64,000 nt of DNA from the NCBI RefSeq assembly GCF_001741865.1, contig NZ_CP017147.1, positions 4,021,001 to 4,085,000 of the forward strand, written 5' to 3'. The position numbers and the translations under genes are program-made. The stretch comes from Bosea vaviloviae (GTDB lineage: Bacteria > Pseudomonadota > Alphaproteobacteria > Rhizobiales > Beijerinckiaceae). A model generated the notes under the pieces. The model was not told where the DNA came from. It made no database searches and was given only the letters and a program-made list of their open reading frames with translations. Positions 49,763 through 60,300 of this stretch are shown in pieces. The number at the start of each line of letters is the position of its first letter. Positions within the stretch are counted from its first letter, which is position 1.

Positions 49763-52453
49763 TCAGTAATAGTACAATTTATGAGAGCCATAGATTTCGA
49801 TAGAGAAATCCTTCTCGTCCTGCGCCGCGACGAAGACATCGACATAAGTCCTGTCGTCCTCCCCGACCTTTTCGATACGAAAGCGGAACGGACGTCGGTC
49901 CTCGTCGGTGCCGTTATAGGTTTCGTTGAACGGGTCGATCTCGGTGCCGCCGGCCTCGGCGTCGGAATGGACCTGATATTGCTTGACGATGATGCGGTCG
50001 CCCTCCTCGAGGTCGAGGATCTGGTGGATCAGGTCGCTGTCGGCGGAGGTGGGTACGTCGAATTCGAACCGGTCTTCGCCCTCGCCCCCCGTTACCGTCG
50101 CGCCCTTCGAGCCCACGATGAAGTGATCGTTTCCTTTGCCGCCGATCAGGGCTTCGAAATCGAGAACCGTGTCCTCCCCGATCTCAATGCCCACGGCCCT
50201 GTTCTCCGTCAGGTCGACGGTTACGCCATCGCACGTCTGGGATAGATCGAGGGCGTCGTGCCCCTCTTCGCCATCGAGGCAATCGTCTTGCTTGTCCGGT
50301 GAGGCAATCACGACATCGTCGCCCGATCCCGCTCTGACCGTATCACGGCCCACCCCTCCAGCGAGGGTATCGTTTCCCATCCCGCCCTTGACGATGTCAT
50401 CGCCTTCCGCAGCGTGGACAACGTCGTCGCCATCGCCGCCCTCGACCTTATCGTCGCCGGATCCGGCGAACACGATGTCATCCCCTTCGCCAGCGTCGAC
50501 CACGTCGTCGCCTTCCCCGGCTTTGACGACATCGTCCCCGTCCCCTGCATCGATCTCGTCGTCGCCTGTGCCGGCATCGATGACATCATCGCCCTCGCCA
50601 CCCTCGACCTCGTCGTCGCCGGCACCGGCGAGCAAGGTGTCGTTGCCTTCGCCGCCATCGGCCAAGTCGTCGCCATCCCCGGCATCGACGAGGTCGCCGC
50701 CCCGGCGACCGACGAGAACGTCGTTGCCGGACCCGCCCGAAAGCGTGTCGTCACCGTCGCCCCCGTCCAGACGATCGTCTCCCGCCTCGCCGAAGAGGGT
50801 GTCGTCGCCGTCCTCGCCGAACAGAAGGTCGGCTCCGGCACCTGCCTTCGCGACATCGTCGCCCCCGCCGAGCCGCATCACATCGCGTCCGGCGCCGAGC
50901 TGAACCAGTTCGACGCCGGCGCCGCCAAGCACCGTATTGTTGCCATCGGCGGCACTGACGCGGTTCAGGCCGTTCCCGACCGAGATGACGTTATCGCCCG
51001 ATCCGCCATCGATCTCGCTGTCACCATCGCCGGTCGCGATGATGTCGTCGCCGGAACCGCCCGAGATAACGTTGTCGCCAGGGCCGCTGCGGATATGGTC
51101 GTTGCCCGGACCGCCATGCAGCTCGTTGTCGCCGCCGCCGCCGTCGATTGCATCGTCGCCGGCCTCGCCGAGGATCGTGTCGTTGCCGTCGCCGCCCGAG
51201 AGTTCGTCGTTCCCCAGGCCGCCGACGAGAAGATCGTCGCCTGCTTCGCCGAACAGACGGTCGTCGCCGTCCTCACCGTAAAGACGGTCATTGCCGGCGC
51301 CACCGAAAAGGACGTCCATGCCGGTGCCGCCATAGACGACGTCGTTACCGGCGCCGGCATAGACGATATCGTTGCCGGCACCGGCTATGATGTGGTCGTC
51401 GCCCACGCCGCCGTATACGATATCGTTGCCGGCCCGCGCATCGACGGTGTCATTCCCATCGCCGGCCCTGATCAGGTCGGCGCAGTCCGTGCCGGTGAGC
51501 ACGTCGTCACCGGCGGTGCCGTCCATCTCCAGAATTTCGACCACCCGGAGCATCGCGACCTGCGAGACGGTCGCGATGCCATCGGTCACGCCGTAGCTCA
51601 CGAAGACGGGGCCGTAATATCCAGCGGCCGGCCGGTATTGCCAACCGCCTTCGGTCAGCTCGATCGTGCCCGACGACACCTGCAGGTCGCGGACCGTCAG
51701 CGGATCGGCGTCGGCATCCGACGCGCCCACCAGCAACCCCGCCGCTGTCAGCAGCAACGTCTGACAGGCACCGATCTCGCCAAGCTGCACCGATCTCGCC
51801 AGGCGCGGGGATCGGTTACGGGCCGTCGGATCCTGCGGTCCAACCGGATCGGGATCGGGCCCGTCGGGAGGATCATACGGTTTGGGAACGACGATCACCG
51901 GGTTGAAAGGCGCCACGACGACCGGCAGCCGCGCACCGCCCCCCTCGATCGGGACAAGATGGGGGCTGCTCGACACGCGCGCGCCGCCAATCGTCTGCGA
52001 GCCTTCCATGGCAAAACGGTTGTCGTTGCTGACCCGGTCCATGCCGAATTCGATGGTTTCGCGCATGAAGGGCTGCAGGGGCAGCTGCTCATAGTCGATC
52101 GGCGGCGAGTCGATGCCAAGGAAATCCGCCAGCCCCGGCACCGGATCGCTCGCCGCGGCCGAGCCGCGTTCGTGATCGTTCTTCTCCTCGGGAATCGAAC
52201 CGGTTTCGTCCGGGTCGCCCTGAGGCGCGACCTCGCCGACTGGCTGGGGCGCGGCCGCACCGTCAACTGGGCCTGGCTCCGGTTCGGCCTGTGTCGAGGT
52301 CAGCGAGCGCAGATAGGCGGCGACCGCCAGAACGATCACCGCGAGAGCGGCTGGCCAGCGTGACGGCGCGGGCTCTTCCTGCGCCTTCCGGTAGATCTCC
52401 TCGGCCGAGGGGGCGGAGTTCTGAGCGGGCTTGAGCGCCTTGACCTCGATCAT
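49763..52453 (-). CDS. RTX calcium-binding protein with N-terminal membrane anchor
   Basis: The 896-residue product has a short cytoplasmic N-terminus and one membrane segment (AALAVIVLAVAAYL, about residues 35-48). An acidic/Pro-rich linker and a cadherin-like beta region follow (GYYGPVFVSYGVTDG, about 275-290). It then has about 40 consecutive GGxGxDxUx calcium-binding nonapeptides (about 330-750) and a C-terminal beta domain. An ordinary RTX exoprotein has no N-terminal membrane helix. The gene sits between the ABC and HlyD genes and overlaps the ABC gene by 4 bases. It may be a secreted protein held at the membrane or a component of the secretion machine. Confidence 0.88.
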   Translation of the reverse strand: MIEVKALKPAQNSAPSAEEIYRKAQEEPAPSRWPAALAVIVLAVAAYLRSLTSTQAEPEPGPVDGAAAPQPVGEVAPQGDPDETGSIPEEKNDHERGSAAASDPVPGLADFLGIDSPPIDYEQLPLQPFMRETIEFGMDRVSNDNRFAMEGSQTIGGARVSSSPHLVPIEGGGARLPVVVAPFNPVIVVPKPYDPPDGPDPDPVGPQDPTARNRSPRLARSVQLGEIGACQTLLLTAAGLLVGASDADADPLTVRDLQVSSGTIELTEGGWQYRPAAGYYGPVFVSYGVTDGIATVSQVAMLRVVEILEMDGTAGDDVLTGTDCADLIRAGDGNDTVDARAGNDIVYGGVGDDHIIAGAGNDIVYAGAGNDVVYGGTGMDVLFGGAGNDRLYGEDGDDRLFGEAGDDLLVGGLGNDELSGGDGNDTILGEAGDDAIDGGGGDNELHGGPGNDHIRSGPGDNVISGGSGDDIIATGDGDSEIDGGSGDNVISVGNGLNRVSAADGNNTVLGGAGVELVQLGAGRDVMRLGGGDDVAKAGAGADLLFGEDGDDTLFGEAGDDRLDGGDGDDTLSGGSGNDVLVGRRGGDLVDAGDGDDLADGGEGNDTLLAGAGDDEVEGGEGDDVIDAGTGDDEIDAGDGDDVVKAGEGDDVVDAGEGDDIVFAGSGDDKVEGGDGDDVVHAAEGDDIVKGGMGNDTLAGGVGRDTVRAGSGDDVVIASPDKQDDCLDGEEGHDALDLSQTCDGVTVDLTENRAVGIEIGEDTVLDFEALIGGKGNDHFIVGSKGATVTGGEGEDRFEFDVPTSADSDLIHQILDLEEGDRIIVKQYQVHSDAEAGGTEIDPFNETYNGTDEDRRPFRFRIEKVGEDDRTYVDVFVAAQDEKDFSIEIYGSHKLYYY

Positions 52454-54246
52454 GCTGTCACCCTCCTGAGCGAGCCGGCGCCCGCATCGATCTCGCTGGC
52501 GGCGGGCAGGCGTGGTTCGACCGGAACATCGGTCCCGCCGGGTGCGGGCTGCTTCTGCAGCGGGTTGAGGATGGTGTCCCTGGGTCCGAAGCCGGTAAGC
52601 TTGCCGCCCTGGACGACGCCGAGGAAATCGACCGCGACAAGTGCGCTCGGCCGGTGGGCGACGATGATCGCGATGCCGCCGCGCGCCTTGATGCCTTCTA
52701 TCGCCCTCGTCAGGGCTGCCTCGCCCTCACTGTCGAGATTGGAGTTCGGCTCGTCCAACACGACCAGGAAGGGATTGCCGTAGAGGGCGCGGGCCAGGCC
52801 AATGCGCTGGCGCTGGCCGGCCGAAAGCGCGGTGCCCTGCGGGCCGAGCTGCGTCTGATACCCTTCCGGCAGCTTCACGATCATGTCGTGGATGCCGGCT
52901 GCGGTCGCTGCCGCCACGATCGCCGCCGGGTCGAGATCGGGCGCAAGCCGCGAGATGTTATCGCCGATGCTGGCGTCGAGCAGGCTCACCTCCTGCGGCA
53001 GATAGCCGAGATGGCGGCCAATCGCATCCTCGGGCCATTGCTCCAGATTCGCGCCGTCGAGCCGAACCGAGCCGCGCAGGCACGGCCAGATGCCGGTGAG
53101 CGCGCGAACCAGGGTGGTCTTGCCGCCGCCGCTGAGGCCGATGATGCCAAGTGCCTTGCCCGCGGTCAGCTCGAAACTGACCTCGCTCAGCAGTACCTGG
53201 CCCGATCCCGGCGCGGCGACCGTGATGCGATCGACCCCGACGGATCGGTGCGGTGCGGGCAGCTCCATTGGCTCGACCGCCTTGCTCAACGCCACTACGG
53301 TCTCGCGCAGCCGCCCAAAGGCAAGGCGCGCGGCGACGAAGGATTTCCAGTTGCCGATCGCCTGATCCACTGGCGCGAGCGCCCGCGCAGAGGCGACCGA
53401 CGCGGCGATGATCGCGCCCGCGGAAAGCTCCCCCTTGATGGTGAGGAAGGCGCCGAGGCCGAGAGTCGCCGATTGCAGGATCATGCGCAGGACGCGCGCG
53501 ACTGCTCCGAAGGTCCCGCCGAGATCGCTGGAACTGGTCTGCAGCGCCAAATGCTCGCGATTCAAACGGTCGAAGCGTGCCACCGCGCGGCCGGAGAAGC
53601 CCATGGCCCGCACGACCTCGGCATTGCGGGCATGGGTCTCGGCCATCGCATTGCGGGCGATTGCGGCCTGGCGCGAGCTGTTGCTCAGCCTCCGCGCCAG
53701 AATCTCGCTCAAAAGCGTCAGCAGGGTCAGCACCGCGGCGCCGGCCAATGTCAACGCGCCCAGCCAAGGGTGCAGAAAATAGACGAAGGCCAGATAGAGC
53801 GGGATCCAGGGCAGGTCGAACAGGGTCGCCGGCCCTTGGCTGCCGAGAAAGCCGCGCACCGTGTCGACGTCGCGGCCGCGCTCGAGTGCCTCCGTGCTGG
53901 AGAAGCCAAAACGCGGCATATCGAGCGCGACGCGATGGGCGAGCGGCGCGATATCCTTATCGAAGCGCGCGCCGATCCGGATCAGGACCTGCGACCGGAC
54001 AATGTCGAAAGCGCCCTGGAACAGATACAGGCCGATTGCGAGGACGGAGAGGGCGGCGAGCGTCTGAACACTGCCGCTGGTCAGCGCACGGTCATAGACC
54101 TGCAGCATATAGAACGAGCCGGTCAGCGCGAGGATGTTGATCAAGCCGGAGATCAGGAACAGGAACAATGCGACCTGGCGGAAATCCCGGGTCAGCACGG
54201 CTCCGTCGCGTTTGCGGGCTTCGATGAGACGGGCAGAGGAGGCCAT
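52450..54246 (-). CDS. Type I secretion ABC permease/ATPase (second system)
   Basis: The 598-residue exporter has N-terminal membrane helices (about 25-45, 60-80, 140-185, 255-290) and an ATPase with Walker A GLSGGGKTT, YLPQEVSLLD, LSAGQRQR and Walker B VVLDEPNSNLD. Signature residue 3 is Ala (LSAGQ) rather than Gly, a tolerated variant. No C39 domain is present, as in PrtD-type exporters. It follows the giant peroxidase gene by 85 bases with a hairpin in between, and overlaps the RTX anchor gene by 4 bases. The peroxidase is the likely main substrate. Confidence 0.93.
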   Translation of the reverse strand: MASSARLIEARKRDGAVLTRDFRQVALFLFLISGLINILALTGSFYMLQVYDRALTSGSVQTLAALSVLAIGLYLFQGAFDIVRSQVLIRIGARFDKDIAPLAHRVALDMPRFGFSSTEALERGRDVDTVRGFLGSQGPATLFDLPWIPLYLAFVYFLHPWLGALTLAGAAVLTLLTLLSEILARRLSNSSRQAAIARNAMAETHARNAEVVRAMGFSGRAVARFDRLNREHLALQTSSSDLGGTFGAVARVLRMILQSATLGLGAFLTIKGELSAGAIIAASVASARALAPVDQAIGNWKSFVAARLAFGRLRETVVALSKAVEPMELPAPHRSVGVDRITVAAPGSGQVLLSEVSFELTAGKALGIIGLSGGGKTTLVRALTGIWPCLRGSVRLDGANLEQWPEDAIGRHLGYLPQEVSLLDASIGDNISRLAPDLDPAAIVAAATAAGIHDMIVKLPEGYQTQLGPQGTALSAGQRQRIGLARALYGNPFLVVLDEPNSNLDSEGEAALTRAIEGIKARGGIAIIVAHRPSALVAVDFLGVVQGGKLTGFGPRDTILNPLQKQPAPGGTDVPVEPRLPAASEIDAGAGSLRRVTA

Positions 54247-54288
54247 GGCGGCGCGCCCTTGATCATAGCGGTGAAGGACAGTGGTGAA

Positions 54289-54316
54289 GGCGGGCGGACC
54301 ACGCGGCCCGCCCGCC
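54289..54316 (-). terminator. Hairpin between the peroxidase and ABC genes
   Basis: GGCGGGCGG (54289-54297) and CCGCCCGCC (54308-54316) form a 9-base stem with a 10-base loop in the 85-base gap. On the minus strand it is followed by TT only. It could reduce read-through from the highly expressed exoprotein gene into the exporter genes. Confidence 0.5.
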
Positions 54317-54331
54317 GGCCTTTGTTCACAT

Positions 54332-57300
54332 TCACAAGACGAAGTTGTTTGCGGTCAGGTTGTGGCTGCCCTTCAGCTCGATGCGGAACTCCTCCGCCGC
54401 GTCGCCGCTGACATTGCCGCTCACGATCGTGTAGGCGACGCCGTCCCGCTCCTCATTGGAGACCATCAATTGTGCCGCCGCACTGAAGGCGGGGCCATTG
54501 ACGAGCGTGAAGTTCTGGTTGCCCGCCACTGCACCATCGGCATCCATGCTCGACAGATCGAGGCGGTCTCCGGGCTGGAAGTCGAGGATGGTGTCGCCAT
54601 CCGCGCTCTCGGTATCGGAGAAGCGGAAGACGTCATCGCCGGCGCCGCCCTCCATCACGTTCACCGCGCGACCTGCGGTGATCGTGTCGTTCCCAGAGCC
54701 GGTCGCGACATTCTCGATGTGCCACAGCGTGTCGCTGCCGCTTTGGCTGCTGACGGCACTGCCGCGCCCCAGCATGCCATTGCCGAGATCCACCGTCAGA
54801 TTGGCGCTGATCGCCGACAGGTCGAGCGTGTCGACACCGTTGCCGCCGTCGATCTCGTCGCCGTAATAAGTGTCGTTGCCGTCACCCACCTCGCCGACGA
54901 ACAAGTCGTTGCCGGCCCCGCCGAAGGCAGCATCATCGCCCGCTCCGGCATTGATGACGTCGTTGCCGCCCTGGCCGAAGAGCCTGTCAGCTCCGGCCTC
55001 GCCATTGACCAGATCAGTGTCCGCTCCGGCGAAGACATGGTCGTCGCCCGAGCCGCCATGCACCGTGTCGCGACCCGCGCCGGCATCGACGAAGTCCGCG
55101 CCATCGCCCGCCGAGATCGCATCGTCCCCGGCATCGCCGATGAGAACGTCATCGCCGGCAAGCCCGATGATATTGTCCGCACCACCTGTGCCGAGCAGCG
55201 TGTCGCCCGATGCCGTGCCGACCCTGGTGCTGCCGCTGCCCGAAGGCGACGGAGCGGGCGTACCCGTCTCGTCGTCATCGTCATCGCCGCAGCCGTAATC
55301 ATCATCAGCGTCATCACCGTTACCGGTGGTGTCGTCGTCATCTTGATGTTCATCTTCATCGTCACCATCGCCAACCTGCGGCGGACCGTCGGGGGCGGTG
55401 AAGCTGATGCTGTGCGTGCCGTTGGTCATCGTCGTCACGCCGTTCTCGTCGGTCGTGCTCGTATAGTCCTCCGGCACGGCCCCGTCCGGCAGTTCGATCA
55501 CATCCTGGGGACGCAACGTCCCGACAATCGTGTCGTTGCCGCCATTCGACCGAAACACAATCCGATGCGCCGAACTCAGCGCCGAGATGTCGATCGTATC
55601 GTCGCCCGCATCGCCGTCGATGGTGATGGTGTTGGGGCGCAAGCTGGTGCCGGAGAAGTCACCGATGACTTCGAACGTATCGCCACCGGAGGTCCCGATG
55701 CCGGATGGATCGGCGCCGTTGATACGGATCTCCTCGATCTCAGAGAGCTCGGCCACAACGGTGGTCGTCGCTCCGACAGTCCGCGTGACGACGATCTCGG
55801 TGGCTGCGGCGAAGGTGGTGCCGAGCGTGGTAGCCAGCGTCGCGTTCTGACCTCCCGTCATCGCATAGATGCGGTAGGTCTCGACCGCGGCATTGCCGTT
55901 GATCACGAAGGTGTCGCCGGCGGCGCCTTCAGTGCCGCCGTTGACGATGTCGCGGCCATCGGTCGGAGCCACCCCATTGGCGTTCCAGATGATCGTGTCG
56001 TCGCCGGCGTCGCCGTTCACGGTGTCCACGCCGGCATTGAGGCCGGGCACCGTGAAGCTGACGGCGAAGTTGTCGATGTAGAAATTGTCGCCACCATCCC
56101 AGTTGTTGCCGTCACCCTCGGCGCGGAAGCGGATCGCTGAGGCCGCCCCGATCTGATTGACGGTCAGGGTCGCGGTGAATGTGCCGTTTCCGTTGCCCGT
56201 CGTGCTGCCCAGGGTGCCCAGTATGTTCCACGTGCTGGCCACGACGTTCCAGGCTTCGACAACTACATTCTGCCCGGCTCCAAGGTTGTCGTCCTCGTAG
56301 GCGAACGACAGGGTCGCCGAGGTTGCGCCCGCCAGGTTGATCGAGCGCTGGATGGTCTCGCCGCCGTCGGTGTTCTCATCGAAGCGGAGACGATTGCCGT
56401 TGATCTCGATGTCGCCTGCGGTCGGGCTGGTCGGGGTCTCGCCGACACCGGTTTCAGACCAGCTGCCTGCAAGGGTGACCGTGCCGGTGCTGTTGGAATA
56501 CGACTGCACGTTGAAGTTGTCGGCGTAGGTGCCGGTGTTGCTGCCGGCGCCGCCGGACAGCGTGTCGTTACCGTCGCCGGCGTTAAGGGTGTCTGCACCC
56601 TCGCCGCCGGTGATGACGTCATCCCCGCCGGCACCACTCAGGGTGTCGTTGCCGCCGAGGCCGTTGATCGAGTTGGCCGCAGCGTTGCCGGTGATGGTGT
56701 CGGCTCCGGCGGTCGGGGTACCGAAGGCCGGCGGAGCGGCCACCGCCAGCGTGAAGTCGTTGATGTCGATTTGCGCATCGGTGACGTTGTTGATGCGGAT
56801 CGTCCCCAACACGTTCGCAGCGCCATCGTTGATGGTCAGCAACCTGCCAGCCGGGCCGGCTACTGCGGTTTCGACCACCCGCGCTGCAAAGTTCGCGGCG
56901 GTGACGCCGAGAGCACTCAGGTCGATCTTGTCCTGGTTTGTTGCGAGGCCACCGTCGGCATCGAAGCTGTTGATCGTATCAGCACCGAAACCCACGGCAT
57001 TGTAGACTAGCCGGTTGAACCCGCCGCCGACGTCGATGGTGTCGTCGCCCGCGTTGCCGATGATCGTGTCGTTGTCGTTGCCGCCAGCAATGGCGTCGTT
57101 GCCGAGGCCACCGTCGATCACGTCGCTGCCGTCACCGCCGTTCAGAGTGTCGTTGCCACCGGCGCCGAACAGCTGGTTGTTCTCGTCGTTGCCGTTGATG
57201 ACGTTATTGAGCGCATTGCCGGTTCCGGTGATTGCCGTACCGTTGAGGTCCAGATTTTCGACGTTGGCGCCCAGCGCATAGTCGATGTCGGACTCGACGC

Positions 57301-60300
57301 GGTCGGTGCCGCCGATGAGGAGATCGGCATTCGTCTCCGTCACCACGTCGCCGGCCTCGTCGACCTCGTAAACGTCGTTGCCGTCACCGCCGATCATGGT
57401 GTCCGCACCGAGCCCGCCGTTCAGCGTGTCGTTGCCGCCAAGGCCGCTCAGCGTGTCGTTGAGATCGCCGCCGGAAATGACGTTGTTGAGGCTGTTGCCG
57501 GTGCCCACGAAGGGATCCGCGTCGACGCCGGTGTAAGTCAGGTTCTCGACGTTGGCCATGAGCTCGATCGAGAGCGCGGCCATTTCGGTCAGGACTTCAT
57601 CGGTTCCGGCAGCGGCTGCTTCGACGACGACATCGAGCAGGTCGTCGACGACGTAATCGTCATTGCCGGCGAGGCCGATCATCGTGTCGGCCCCAAGGCC
57701 GCCATCGAGCAGGTCGTCGTCGCCGGTGCCGGAGCCGCCAACCAGCAGGTCATCGCCGTCGCCGCCGATGAGGTCGTTGTCACCGGTGCCGCCGAAGATC
57801 AGGTCGTTGCCGGCACCGCCGGCGATGATGTCGTTGACGCCCTGCTCGCCGACCACGAAATTGTTGACGAGGGAGGTGGAGAGATTGACGCCGCCGGCAT
57901 CGCGGTTGTTCGGATCGAGCCGGCTGACGAGGTAGTCGTCCGCGCCGAGCAGATAGCCGGCGAAGGTGGCATTGTTGAAGCCGATCCGCTCGACGCCCGT
58001 CCCGGCAGTGGTGCCGGTGAAGTGACCAGCCACCGTGATCGTACCGCCGTTGGCAGTGATGACCAGGCTGCCGTTGTTCGTGCCGGTGTTGTCGTCGTGG
58101 GCATTGAGTCCGGTCAGGACCGGCCCGATCAGTGGATCGGTGGTCACCGAGACGATCGAAATGCGATCCGCGGTGCCGCCGCTGGTAGCATTCACGGCCT
58201 CGTTGATGATGTCGGTGCCGTCGCCGGGGTTGAAGACGTAGGTGTCGTCGCCCAGGCCGCCGTTGAGGGTATCGACTCCGGTGTTGAGGGCCGGGTTGGT
58301 GAAGTTGAACGTCAGGTTGTCGATATTGACGCTATCACCGGCTTCAAGGCTGGAAGCCACGAAGCGAATGGCGGCGTTCGCGGTGAACGGGCCGGTCCCG
58401 AACAGGGTCAGGTCGATCGTGCGGAGGGCGACAGTGTTCGTCGCATCATTGATCAGGTCGACCTGAACGAAGGTCGTCCCATCGCGTGAGAAGAACACGG
58501 TGATCGAGTCATCGCTCGCATCCAGTCCGGTCTCGGCAATCGAGTAGGTCAGCGTGGCTGCGGTCGCTCCGGCAAGGTCAACGGTGCGCTGGATCTGTGC
58601 ACCGTCGAAGCTCCCCGCAGGGATGCCGCCGATGAACTGCAGCACGTCGTTGCCGTTATCGATGCGGATCTGGCCGCTAGTCGTACCACCACTGTCGCCG
58701 CTCTCGACCCAGTCAGGATCCCAGCTTGCGGTGCCGTTCGAATTGCCAAGGCCCGGGTTGTTGAAGTTGTCGAGGTAGGTAGCGGTGTTGCCGCCCGGGC
58801 CGCCGACGAGGATGTCGTTGCCGGCCAAGCCATTCAGCGTGTCGGCGCCGGCAAGACCCAGGATCAGGTCATCCGTCGCCGTACCATTGAGGGTGTCGTT
58901 GCCGGGCGTGCCGACGATGATCCCCAGCGAGCTGTTGTCGCTGAACTGCACCCGTTCGATGCTGCGGAGCCTGTCCGAGCCGTCGAGGTTGAGATCGGTC
59001 GTGTCGGTGATCGTCACCTGGCCATCGGCGGTGGCGCCGTACGAATAGTCGGAGCGCAGCCCCTGGTACTTGGCGACGTCGATATCGCCCGGGGTCGCAT
59101 CCGTCTTGATCGTGCGGACGATGGAAAGCTGACCGGGATTGATCAGCCCGGCAAAGACGTCTGCCGTCAGGGTCTTCATGGTGCGGTGCAGCGCTAGCGG
59201 AGTGCCGGTATGGTTGACGTCGGCCAGGGCGAACACCCCGATTTCGACGTCCAGCCACTTGTCGCCGTCGATGATGTCGTCGCCGCCCCGGCCCGTGATG
59301 GTGTCGCTGCCGTCGCCGCCGAGCAGGATGTTGCCGCCGGCGAAGGAGGTGACGCCAGCGCCGACAATCGCCTGCAGCCCGTTGATGAGGGCGATGCCCT
59401 CAGCGTTGAGCACGCTGCCGCGGGCACCCTCCGTCGGCATGTCCGCCGCGGTTACGTCGCTGCCTAGGATCTGATCGTTGAACTTCGAGCCTGATACGCC
59501 CTCAACGAAGGAATATTCATCGAGAGCCGCGTCGGGAGGAGGCAGCGGCAGGGCGTCGAAGTGCTGCCGGAACAAGTCGGCATTCACGCCAAGCAACATG
59601 TCCGAGTAGGTTGCCCAGTCGAAACCGGACATGCCGTCGAACTTGCCCCGGCCGATGCTGCCGACCCAGATGTCGTCGCCGCCTTCGCCGATGAATTCGT
59701 CGAAGCCGCCGTCGCCGTGGAAGACGTCGTGACCGATCACCATGTCGGCCGCGAACTGATCATCGAAGTTGTCGCCGATGGCCCCGGTCCAGGCACCGAC
59801 CTCGATCCAGTCGTTGCCTTCACCGCCCATCGACTGCTCGGTCGTCTTGCTGCCGAGGATGAAGTCGTCGCCGACGCCGCCGAACACCTCGTCCAGCATG
59901 TCGGCGCCGAGGACGACGAAGTCCTGGCCTTCTTCGGCAACAACCAGATCGGTGCCGAGGCCGGCGTTGATCGCGTCATTGCCCGGACCCGAGCGGATGA
60001 TGTCGTCGCCACCGATATCGGTGATGATGTCGTCGCCCTCGCCTCCGATGTACTGGTCGTTGCCGTAGCCGCCTTCCATCCGGTCATTGCCGGCGTCGCC
60101 ATAGAGTGTGTCGTCGCCGATGCTCGCCGTGAGGATGTCATTGCCGTCGGTTCCGCCGAGCAGAACGTGCTCGTCGCCAGTGTATTTGAGGTAGTTGGTG
60201 TCAACTACCGGCGTCGCCGGGTTGTCGCGGATGACCAGCTGGCTCAGGAGGCCCATACCAACGGGGTCGTTGCCCAAGTTGTCGGCGCTTTCGTCCGCCG

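Noticed and set aside
50300..51480. Regular short repeats looking like a CRISPR or satellite array
   Set aside because: The periodicity is about 27 bases and corresponds to in-frame calcium-binding nonapeptides. There are no unique spacers and no cas genes.
54281..56140. Long plus-strand open frame opposite the RTX part of the peroxidase gene, and similar ones at 50414-52363 and 59561-61915
   Set aside because: They are antisense to repetitive GC-rich coding sequence. Their products are low-complexity and resemble no family, while the minus-strand frame has clear domains.
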